A DNA stretch of 5,469 nt. Source: Caldilineae bacterium (GTDB lineage Bacteria; Chloroflexota; Anaerolineae; J102). Positions within the stretch are counted from its first letter, which is position 1. Each line of letters opens with the position of its first letter. The stretch spans positions 1 to 5,469 of the forward strand of contig RFJM01000145.1 in NCBI GenBank assembly GCA_003694905.1, given 5' to 3'. Under the pieces are notes generated by a model. It saw only the letters and a program-made list of their open reading frames with translations. It did not search any database and had not been told where the DNA came from. Made by a program: the position numbers and the translations under genes. Below are positions 1 to 5,469 of the stretch, piece after piece.

Positions 1-1260
1 GCCATCCCGTGGGAAAGTATGCCCTGGTGGGCCATCATCGTGGTCATTGTCGGTGTCATCGCCGGCTATTCGGTCTTGACGGGCGCCTACTATCGAGATG
101 CGCTGTATTTCATATTCGATCTACCCTGGAACAAAACCGTAGTGAAGAAGCTGCCGGCAGGGCAAATCGCCGAGGACGGAAGCTGGTCGTATACCTTCCC
201 AAAGCCGCTTGAAACAGGCAACTATACGTTCTACGCCGTGTATGTGGATGAGAACGGCGAGATCATCGGAGAAAGTGCCAGGTACCTGGTTCTTTTGGAA
301 AAGGAGGTGCCCGCGGGCGAAGAAGCACCCGTGCCCCAGCCGACCGGAGAGGTTTTCGTGCTGAAGACAAGCACGCCCACGCTCTCGGACAAGGCGCCCG
401 CGGGTACGAGTGAGATCCACATCGTGGATGATTTCAGTGATCAACCGGGTCGCATTGCCAATCGGATCTGGAATGCCAATGGCGTAATGCTCACAATCAA
501 GGTGACGCTCATCGCCTTTGCGGTAGCCGTAGTGCTGGGACTGATTTTCGGCATCATGCGGGTGTCCAGCGGCTCGCCCGACCTGCGCTATCATCTCTGG
601 CGGCGGCTGGGTATGGGGCTGGTTTTGTTTGCGCTGCTCATGGCAGTACGGCCGGGATGGCGGTCGGGCAATTCGCTATGGGCGTCGCTCATTGTGATCG
701 AAGCAACGTTCTTCTTGTTGCCGGCCATGCCCTATACGCTTTCCACGCTGTATGTGGAAATCGTGCGTGGGGTGCCGATGCTGGTGATTATTCTCTATAT
801 GGGTTTTGCCGTAACGCCGGCGCTGCGCGATGGTACCGGGGGCGCGCTCGATTTGCGCGGGCTGCCGGCAGCCATTATCGGCCTGGCCTTCGGCTACGGG
901 GCATATCTGGCGGAGGTTTTTCGCGCCGGCATCGAGTCCATTCCACACGGCCAGATGGAGGCAGCGCGTTCTATCGGAATGTCCTATTTTCAGGCCATGC
1001 GCTTCGTCATCCTGCCCCAGGCCATACGCGTCATCCTGCCGCCCTTGGGAAACGACTTCATCGCCATGCTCAAGGATTCTTCGCTGATTTCGGTGATCGC
1101 TCTGCCGGAAGTACTGCAGCAAGGACGGCTCTGGATTTCTCGAAATTTCCGGGCCTTCGAGGGCTACAATTCGGTGATGTTGCTCTACCTGGTGATGACA
1201 CTGCTGCTCTCGCTGCTGGTGCGGAGCATCGAACGACGGGCCGAGCTGCCGGAGAAGTGA
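1..1260 (+). CDS. Amino-acid ABC transporter permease (polar amino acid/glutamine type) with Ig-like insert, 5' end open
   Basis: Integral membrane subunit of an ABC importer for amino acids (HisM/GlnP-like family); it would form the channel and dock an ATPase. The frame is open to the window edge and the first ATG, at 19, has only a poor ribosome site, so the true start may lie upstream. Numbering from that ATG: residues 4-21 are a membrane segment after PWW; about 35-95 is a beta-rich stretch with DGSWSYTF (53-60), typical of bacterial Ig-like domains; 96-150 is a Pro/Thr/Ser-containing linker; 155-182 is the first core helix (LTIKVTLIAF); 198-210 and 222-238 are two extra hydrophobic segments; 241-253 is the conserved LSTLYVEIVRGVP; 314-320 is EAARSIG, the EAA loop that contacts the ATPase, followed by ILPQAIRVILPPLGNDF. 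The C-terminal ERR tail is usual. At 413 or more residues it is far longer than the usual 220-300. No ATPase or binding protein is visible. Family certain; exact substrate unknown. Confidence 0.93.
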   Translation, partial: AIPWESMPWWAIIVVIVGVIAGYSVLTGAYYRDALYFIFDLPWNKTVVKKLPAGQIAEDGSWSYTFPKPLETGNYTFYAVYVDENGEIIGESARYLVLLEKEVPAGEEAPVPQPTGEVFVLKTSTPTLSDKAPAGTSEIHIVDDFSDQPGRIANRIWNANGVMLTIKVTLIAFAVAVVLGLIFGIMRVSSGSPDLRYHLWRRLGMGLVLFALLMAVRPGWRSGNSLWASLIVIEATFFLLPAMPYTLSTLYVEIVRGVPMLVIILYMGFAVTPALRDGTGGALDLRGLPAAIIGLAFGYGAYLAEVFRAGIESIPHGQMEAARSIGMSYFQAMRFVILPQAIRVILPPLGNDFIAMLKDSSLISVIALPEVLQQGRLWISRNFRAFEGYNSVMLLYLVMTLLLSLLVRSIERRAELPEK

Positions 1261-1302
1261 GGCCGGGCAAAGGACTGGTGCTGAAAGGCGGCTGCTGAAG
1301 CT

Positions 1303-2496
1303 ATGCGGAAGACCACCGGGGTACTGGCCGGGCCGACCCTCGTAAGATTCCTGTTGCTTATCATCGTGATCCGGCTGGTTCGGGATACCAGTGTACGCAT
1401 GATGTATCCCTTCCTGCCGGAGTATGCGCGCGGGCTCGGTATCACTCTGACGGCAGCGGGCATGCTGCTGACGCTGCGCACAGGCCTGGTGATGCTGGCG
1501 CCTCTGGTCGGTCACGTGGCCGATCGCCGCGGACAACGACGCCTGCTGATGCTGGGGTTCGCCCTGGAAGGGCTGGCATTGCTGGCATTCAGTTTCTCTA
1601 CCGATTTCTGGAGCGGTCTGGCGAGTATCTTTCTGTTGGGGGTGAGCGATGCATTCGTGCATCCGCTGCTGCAGGGATACGTGAGCGAACATGCACCGGT
1701 GCAGCGCCGGGGACAGGCCATGGTGACGGTGGAGTACAGCTGGGCGCTGACGGGCATCGCGGTGCTGCCGGTGGTGGGATGGCTTATCGATAGCTGGGGC
1801 TGGCCTGTGCCGTTTCGGCTGCTCGGCGCCGGGAGCTTCGTAGCCGTGCTATTGCTGGCCTGGGTGCTGCCGTATGATCTACCTCGGCAGGCTACTCGGC
1901 GACCATCGCTGCCCCGAGAGTTTCTGCTGACCCTGCGCGATCGCAGTGCCGCGGCTACTCTGTTGATGAACGCCATGGTGTTTGCCGCAGCCGAGACGAT
2001 CTTTCTGCTGTGGGGGGCTCAGTTGGAACGGCAGTTCAGTCTGGGTCCGGCCGAGCTGGGGCGGGTGGCGGCGATCATCGGCGTGGCGGAGTTGACGGGC
2101 TCGGTGACGTCGAGCCTGATTATCGACAGGCTGGGGAAGCGCCGCAGTGTTCTGGCCGGAACGACGCTGTTCTTGCTCCTGCTGGCATCGATGCCGCTGC
2201 TGAATCGGGCGCTGTGGTCGCTGGTGATGGGGCTTGCCCTGGTGTCGATGGTTTTCGAGTATACGATCGTCAGTGCGATTCCTCTCATCGGCCAGCAACG
2301 TCCACAGAGCCGGACCACGATGCTGGCGATGGGTGTGATGGTGGCAGCCATCGCACGCAGTGCCACCGATACGGGCGCGGCATGGATTTTTGAGCGCGCC
2401 GGTTTTCTGTATGCGATTTTGTGCGCGTTTCTGCTGCTGCTGCTGGGGTGGCTGGCGCTGTGGCGTGGTGTGGAGGAACGCGCGGAGAAGGCATGA
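1303..2496 (+). CDS. MFS transporter (drug-efflux-like)
   Basis: Predicted 397-residue inner-membrane secondary transporter of the major facilitator superfamily, with hydrophobic segments along its whole length consistent with about 12 helices in two halves. The inter-helix motif A is clear in the first half at residues 70-80 (GHVADRRGQRR, with D74), and a degenerate copy occurs in the second half at 275-281 (DRLGKRR); this duplicated loop is the family hallmark. The first half also has the G/P-rich stretch SWALTGIAVLPVVGWLIDSWGW near the helix 5 region. The ATG at 1303 is chosen because it gives a complete first helix. Its ribosome site is weak (AAAGG at 1284-1288, 14 bases away), so coupling to the permease 42 bases upstream is plausible. 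The substrate cannot be told; general resemblance is to multidrug or sugar efflux carriers. Valine and proline codons are mostly GTG and CCG, unlike the downstream operon. Confidence 0.92.
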   Translation: MRKTTGVLAGPTLVRFLLLIIVIRLVRDTSVRMMYPFLPEYARGLGITLTAAGMLLTLRTGLVMLAPLVGHVADRRGQRRLLMLGFALEGLALLAFSFSTDFWSGLASIFLLGVSDAFVHPLLQGYVSEHAPVQRRGQAMVTVEYSWALTGIAVLPVVGWLIDSWGWPVPFRLLGAGSFVAVLLLAWVLPYDLPRQATRRPSLPREFLLTLRDRSAAATLLMNAMVFAAAETIFLLWGAQLERQFSLGPAELGRVAAIIGVAELTGSVTSSLIIDRLGKRRSVLAGTTLFLLLLASMPLLNRALWSLVMGLALVSMVFEYTIVSAIPLIGQQRPQSRTTMLAMGVMVAAIARSATDTGAAWIFERAGFLYAILCAFLLLLLGWLALWRGVEERAEKA

Positions 2497-2527
2497 CAGG
2501 GCTGGCTGCGTGGAGGCGGCGCCCGCT

Positions 2528-2548
2528 GCCGCCGACTACGTCGGCGGC
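2528..2548. repeat. Cloverleaf arm 1: 9-bp hairpin with TAC loop
   Basis: GCCGCCGAC (2528-2536) is perfectly complementary to GTCGGCGGC (2540-2548), leaving the three-base loop TAC. It abuts arm 2 with no intervening base. Confidence 0.85.
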
Positions 2549-2615
2549 CTTCCGCGGCTGCGCCGGTATTCAACACGAATGTATCCACACCGGCAGGTCG
2601 GCGCAGCCGCGGAAG
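2549..2615. repeat. Cloverleaf arm 2: 17-bp perfect inverted repeat
   Basis: Positions 2549-2565 (core CCGCGGCTGCGCCG) pair without mismatch to 2599-2615. Two G-T wobbles can extend the stem inward (2566-2598 and 2567-2597). The apical loop holds ATTC (2568-2571) and GAAT (2577-2580), which could form a small inner hairpin, and CACGAAT (2574-2580), which is complementary to part of the arm 3 loop. Confidence 0.88.
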
Positions 2616-2616
2616 T

Positions 2617-2699
2617 GGGCAGGATGCCCGCACGGACGCGCGCCGATAAATCGATTCTGTCCAACGCGGATTCGTGAACAGCTTGCGGGCATCCTGCCC
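2617..2699. repeat. Cloverleaf arm 3: 16-bp perfect inverted repeat
   Basis: GGGCAGGATGCCCGCA (2617-2632) pairs without mismatch to 2684-2699. The 51-base apical region (2633-2683) contains GGAC (2634-2637)/GTCC (2659-2662) as a possible inner stem, the short palindrome ATCGAT at 2650-2655, and ATTCGTG at 2670-2676, complementary to the arm 2 loop. Confidence 0.88.
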
Positions 2700-2744
2700 T
2701 GGCGGGCGCCGCCAACCCCACGGCCGCCACACACCCTTTCGCTT

Positions 2745-2773
2745 TTGCATGGCCCCAAAGCCGTTGCTATAAT
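2745..2773 (+). promoter_or_regulatory. Extended -10 housekeeping-type promoter for the acyl-CoA dehydrogenase/etf operon
   Basis: A perfect TATAAT lies at 2768-2773, preceded by TGC at 2765-2767, which makes an extended -10 element. TTGCAT at 2745-2750 is a weak -35 match (TTG conserved) with a 17-base spacer. The start of transcription would be near 2780, giving a leader of about 50 bases before the ATG at 2830. It begins 23 bases past the cloverleaf and faces the three oxidation genes. Predicted from consensus only. Confidence 0.7.
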
Positions 2774-2829
2774 GCACCGCGTCATACTGTGACCGTTCCT
2801 TCTCAACCTTCACGCAAGGAAGCGCTGAC

Positions 2830-4035
2830 ATGGACTTTGCCTACACCACAGAGCACGAAATGGTCCGCGACATGGTTCGGGACTTCGCGGCCAAAGAAGT
2901 ACGTCCGGTCATAGCCGATTACGATCGGGAGCACAAATTCCCCCACTTCCTTCTGGAACGCATGGCCGAGCTGGGGCTGCTGGGCATCTGCATCCCTGTG
3001 CGGTACGGCGGTGCGGGTATGGACTATATCTCGCTGGGCATCGTTTCCGAAGCTCTGGAATGGGCCGATGCCTCGGTCCGGGAAACCATCGCCGTCCATG
3101 TTGCCCTCAACTCCCTTGCCGTCTTCCAGTGGGGAACCGAAGAGCAGAAACAGCGCCTCTTGAAACCCCTTGCTACCGGCGAGAAAATCGGCTGTTTTGG
3201 CCTCACCGAACCCGCGGCCGGTTCCGACGTGGCGGCCATGCGCACCACCGCCCGTCGCGACGGCGACGACTACATCCTTAACGGCGAGAAAATGTGGATC
3301 ACCCTGGCCGACGTTGCCGACTACATGCTTGTCTTCGCCAAAACCGATCCCGAGAAAAGACATCGCGGCATCACCGCCTTCATGCTCGAGCGCGGCATGC
3401 CGGGACTCACTACCGGCACCATTGAAAACAAGATGGGCGTATGGGCCAGCAACACCGGTTGGATCGCCATGAACAACGTACGCGTCCCCAAGACCAACCG
3501 TATCGGCCAAGAGGGTGAGGGCTTCAAGGTCGCCATGAGTTCCCTCGACAACGCCCGCATGACCGTGGCCGCCGGCGCCGCCGGTACCATCCGTGCCGTC
3601 ATGGAACTCTCCCTCAAATACGCCCAAGAGCGCGTCACCTTCGGCAAGAAAATTGCCGAGCACCAACTGGTACAGCAGATGATCGCCAAGATGGCCATGA
3701 ATTACGACATCGCCACCCTGCTCTGGCAGCGCTCGGCCTGGCTCAAGAACCAGGGCATCCGCAACACCCGCGAGACATCCCAGGCCAAATGGTTTGCCAC
3801 CGAGGCCGCCTGGGAAGCTGCCTCCGACGCCGTACAGATCCACGGTGCCTACGGCTACTCCGGTGAATACGAAGTCGAGCGATACCTGCGCAACGCCAAA
3901 GGCGCCGTCATTTACGAAGGCACCACCCAGATCCACCAGTTGATGCAGGCCGCCTATGCCCTGGGCTGGCGCCAAGACAAACCCCTGCGCTGCGAACTTC
4001 CTGCCTACGACCCCGACTACTGGCAAAGCGAGTAG
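2830..4035 (+). CDS. Acyl-CoA dehydrogenase
   Basis: FAD-dependent enzyme that introduces the alpha-beta double bond into an acyl-CoA and hands electrons to EtfAB; cytoplasmic, acting in fatty-acid or branched-chain amino-acid breakdown. The 401 residues cover the full family fold: N-terminal helices (about 5-118), middle beta domain (about 120-215) and C-terminal helices (about 227-380). Visible marks are GLTEPAAGSD (124-133, first family signature), KMWIT and ADVADYMLVFAKT in the flavin region, RVTFGKKIAEHQ in the C-terminal domain, QIHGAYGYSGEYEVERYLRN (second signature, with Ala where GG is usual), and IYEGTTQI with E363 as the likely catalytic base, the position used by short- and medium-chain enzymes. 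The start is well set by AAGGA at 2816-2820, 9 bases before the ATG. etfB follows 60 bases after the stop. Acyl chain specificity cannot be read from sequence. Confidence 0.96.
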   Translation: MDFAYTTEHEMVRDMVRDFAAKEVRPVIADYDREHKFPHFLLERMAELGLLGICIPVRYGGAGMDYISLGIVSEALEWADASVRETIAVHVALNSLAVFQWGTEEQKQRLLKPLATGEKIGCFGLTEPAAGSDVAAMRTTARRDGDDYILNGEKMWITLADVADYMLVFAKTDPEKRHRGITAFMLERGMPGLTTGTIENKMGVWASNTGWIAMNNVRVPKTNRIGQEGEGFKVAMSSLDNARMTVAAGAAGTIRAVMELSLKYAQERVTFGKKIAEHQLVQQMIAKMAMNYDIATLLWQRSAWLKNQGIRNTRETSQAKWFATEAAWEAASDAVQIHGAYGYSGEYEVERYLRNAKGAVIYEGTTQIHQLMQAAYALGWRQDKPLRCELPAYDPDYWQSE

Positions 4036-4095
4036 CCTTGTCACCATCCCTTCTCCGGCCCCTTCAACACCCAACCTTCAAAGAGGAGTATCCCT

Positions 4096-4863
4096 ATGCG
4101 TTACCTCGTTTGCGTGAAACAGACGCCTGACACGGCTGAGCTGCCCAAAGTCAAACCCGAAGAAGCAGCCAGCGGACAATTGAGCATCCATCTTGTCGTC
4201 AACCCGTGGGATGAACATGCCCTCGAAGCAGCATTGCAGATGTCGGAAAACTTCGGCGGCGAAGCCAGTGCCATAACCGTTGGCAACGAGGGCGCCATAG
4301 AGGCCCTGCGCAGCGCCCTGGCCATGGGCTGTAAGAGCGCCACCCTGGTAGAAAACAGCGACGCCGATGCCTGGGGTGTCGCCACACTTCTGGCGGCCGC
4401 CGTGCAGAAAATGGGTGATGTCACCGTCCTCCTCACAGGCCAGATGACCGTGGACGGCAACAGCGGTACCGTGCCGGTCGCCATCGCCCGCAAACTGGGC
4501 TGGCCCCTCATCACCGGCGTTGCTCGCGTCGTCGAGGCCTCCGAAGAAGCCGTTGTCGTCGAGCGCGTCTCCGGCCAGGCCCGTCACACCGTGCGTGTCA
4601 AACCACCGGTCGTCCTCTCCGTCATCAAGGAAATCGGTGAACCCCGCTATCCTACCTTCATGAACATCCGCAAAGCCGCGCGGGTCGAGATCCCCGTCTG
4701 GAAAGCAGAGGACCTGGGCGTCGAGGTACCCCCTCCCGTCGTGCACATGAGCGACTTTCGCAAGCCCCCCGTGCGTGATGCCCGCGTCCAGCTCTTCGAC
4801 GGCACCCCGGAGGAGGCAGCCTCCGCCCTCCTGGACGCGCTCATTGCCGAGAAAGTCCTCTAA
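4096..4863 (+). CDS. etfB: Electron transfer flavoprotein subunit beta
   Basis: Beta subunit of the EtfAB heterodimer, which accepts electrons from acyl-CoA dehydrogenases and binds an adenine nucleotide (AMP, or FAD in bifurcating types). The length of 255 residues is normal. Visible family marks: start MRYLVCVKQTPDT; NPWDEHALEAAL at 36-47, matching the NPxDExAxExAL segment; GQMTVDGNSGTVP at 115-127, the nucleotide-binding turn; and PPVVLSVIKEIGEPRYPTF followed by MNIRKA (170-194), the conserved EPRY region. A strong ribosome site AAGAGGAG (4081-4088) lies 7 bases before the ATG. It sits between the acyl-CoA dehydrogenase and etfA with no terminator-like hairpin in the 60-base gap, so one transcript is likely. 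I cannot decide from the sequence whether it is the classical or the bifurcating type; the neighbouring dehydrogenase favours the classical role. Confidence 0.96.
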   Translation: MRYLVCVKQTPDTAELPKVKPEEAASGQLSIHLVVNPWDEHALEAALQMSENFGGEASAITVGNEGAIEALRSALAMGCKSATLVENSDADAWGVATLLAAAVQKMGDVTVLLTGQMTVDGNSGTVPVAIARKLGWPLITGVARVVEASEEAVVVERVSGQARHTVRVKPPVVLSVIKEIGEPRYPTFMNIRKAARVEIPVWKAEDLGVEVPPPVVHMSDFRKPPVRDARVQLFDGTPEEAASALLDALIAEKVL

Positions 4864-4900
4864 TCCGCTTCTACCGACCATTGCACAAAGGAACCGAACA

Positions 4901-5469
4901 ATGAAAACCCTGGTATTCATTGAAACCGATGAAGGAACCGCCGTAGCCAGCAGTTGGGAGGCCCTGGGCAAAGCTCGAGAACTGGGCGGCGATGTCAGCG
5001 CCGTCGTCATCGGTCATGACATCGCCCAAGTTGCGGACGAAGCCGGTCGTCGTGGTGCGCAAACCGTCTATACCGTCGACGACCCCGGTCGGGCCGTCTT
5101 CGACCTGGATGCATATCTTGCCGACATCAAAGGCATTCTCGATCAAAACGGTGCCGACATCTTCCTTGCCTCGCACACCACCAACGGCCGTGACCTGGCC
5201 GCGGCCCTTGCCGTCGATCTGGGCGTGGGCATCATCGCCGACTGTCTGGAGCTACAGCTCGTCGATGGCCGCTTGCAGGGCGTACGCCCGCTTTACTCCG
5301 GCAACATCCTGGCCGATGTCACCGTCGACGGCACACCCCAGATAGCCACCATCCGCCCGCGCGCCGCAGCGCCGGCCGCGCCCGGCGAGGCCTCCGGGAA
5401 CGTCGTCCAGGTGGCCCCTGCCCCGGTTGAGCCGCGCGTTCAGGTGGAAAAAGTCGAGCACGCCGAAGC
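4901..5469 (+). CDS. etfA: Electron transfer flavoprotein subunit alpha, N-terminal part (cut by window edge)
   Basis: Alpha subunit of EtfAB; the complete protein (about 310-330 residues in the family) carries the redox FAD in its C-terminal domain. Only the first 189 codons plus two bases are present, with no stop before the edge. The N-terminal alpha/beta domain is visible: MKTLVFIE at the start, a KARELGGDVSAVVIG strand-helix segment, LASHTTNGRDLAAALAVDLG near 110, the conserved LYSGNILADV (131-140) and TIRPRA (150-155, where TIRPK is common). An Ala/Pro/Val-rich linker begins near 156 and leads toward the FAD domain, which lies outside the window. Ribosome site AAAGGAA (4887-4893) is 7 bases before the ATG, and etfB ends 37 bases upstream. 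Truncation is due to the window, not a broken gene. Confidence 0.95.
   Translation, partial: MKTLVFIETDEGTAVASSWEALGKARELGGDVSAVVIGHDIAQVADEAGRRGAQTVYTVDDPGRAVFDLDAYLADIKGILDQNGADIFLASHTTNGRDLAAALAVDLGVGIIADCLELQLVDGRLQGVRPLYSGNILADVTVDGTPQIATIRPRAAAPAAPGEASGNVVQVAPAPVEPRVQVEKVEHAE

Larger units (their letters stand above)
2509..2722. repeat. Four-way cloverleaf inverted-repeat structure
   Basis: This stretch fills most of the 333-base gene-free gap and is almost completely self-complementary in a nested way. An outer stem (2515-2526 with 2702-2713, 12 perfect pairs, extended by 2509-2513 with 2718-2722 across a small asymmetric bulge) encloses three consecutive hairpins: 2528-2548, 2549-2615 and 2617-2699. 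Only T2527, T2616 and T2700/G2701 are unpaired at the junction. Neither strand has a T-run after a stem, so a plain intrinsic terminator is not supported. I see no convincing protein in it. It could be a non-autonomous palindromic mobile element or dispersed repeat, a structured RNA, or a 3' end or insulator structure between the MFS gene and the next promoter. The pairing is seen directly; the function is inference. Confidence 0.85.

Noticed and set aside
676..1692. 338-codon open frame on the - strand across the permease and MFS genes
   Set aside because: Gln/His/Arg-rich translation with no motif, spanning two well-supported + strand genes.
2515..2713. CRISPR array
   Set aside because: The repeats are inverted and each occurs once per arm; there are no regularly spaced direct repeats.
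2509..2722. Intrinsic terminator for the MFS gene
   Set aside because: The stems are long and GC-rich, but no T-run follows any of them on either strand; the multi-arm shape also goes well beyond a simple terminator. A role in stopping transcription or protecting the 3' end is not excluded.
2509..2722. tRNA or similar known cloverleaf RNA
   Set aside because: The stems (9, 16 and 17 pairs) and the total length of about 200 bases do not fit a tRNA; no T-loop or anticodon arm consensus is present.
2360..2792. Two overlapping + strand open frames running from the MFS gene into the intergenic gap
   Set aside because: They overlap the MFS 3' end out of frame and their remainder is the translation of the inverted-repeat DNA; no ribosome site or domain is evident.
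2803..4074. Long open frame of 423 codons on the - strand
   Set aside because: It lies opposite the acyl-CoA dehydrogenase in register with GC-rich third positions, has a low-complexity Gly/Val/His/Asp composition, and shows no family motif. It is a shadow of the real gene.
4036..4095. Terminator or separate promoter between the dehydrogenase and etfB
   Set aside because: The 60-base gap is pyrimidine-rich, with no stable hairpin and no convincing -10/-35 pair; it looks like an ordinary intra-operon spacer with a ribosome site.
4078..5010. 310-codon open frame on the - strand opposite etfB and the start of etfA
   Set aside because: The + strand carries unmistakable EtfB and EtfA motifs with good ribosome sites; the antisense translation is compositionally biased and unrecognisable.

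Overview
The window reads as a GC-rich bacterial chromosome with every credible gene on the + strand. Two transporter genes come first. A 333-base gap with an elaborate inverted-repeat structure follows, and then a fatty-acid/acyl-CoA oxidation operon that runs off the right edge. Protein style (a PWW-type amino-acid ABC permease; an acyl-CoA dehydrogenase-EtfB-EtfA order) reminds me of Chloroflexota, but this is a low-confidence impression and no marker gene is present.

Region 1 (1-2496) holds an amino-acid (polar/glutamine-type) ABC transporter permease that is open at the left edge, then, 42 bases on, a major facilitator superfamily (MFS) transporter. The permease is odd in two ways. It carries an Ig-like, probably extracytoplasmic insert between its first and second membrane segments, and an extra pair of hydrophobic segments is inserted between core transmembrane helices 1 and 2. 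Its ATPase and solute-binding partners are not in the window.

Region 2 (2497-2829) has no gene. Positions 2509-2722 fold on paper into a near-perfect four-way cloverleaf: an outer stem and three arms of 9, 17 and 16 uninterrupted base pairs, with almost no unpaired bases at the junction. The loops of the two long arms share a 7-base complementarity. It has no T-tract and looks like a mobile/dispersed palindromic repeat or a structured RNA rather than a simple terminator. This is the most striking object in the window. Just downstream (2765-2773) is an extended -10 promoter that probably drives the next operon.

Region 3 (2830-5469) contains an acyl-CoA dehydrogenase, electron transfer flavoprotein beta (etfB) and the first 189 codons of electron transfer flavoprotein alpha (etfA). 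Each has a clear Shine-Dalgarno site and the gaps are short. Together they would oxidise an acyl-CoA to the enoyl-CoA and pass the electrons through FAD to the EtfAB heterodimer and on to the respiratory quinone pool. Codon choice differs visibly between the two halves: GTG/CCG dominate in the transporters and GTC/CCC in the oxidation operon.
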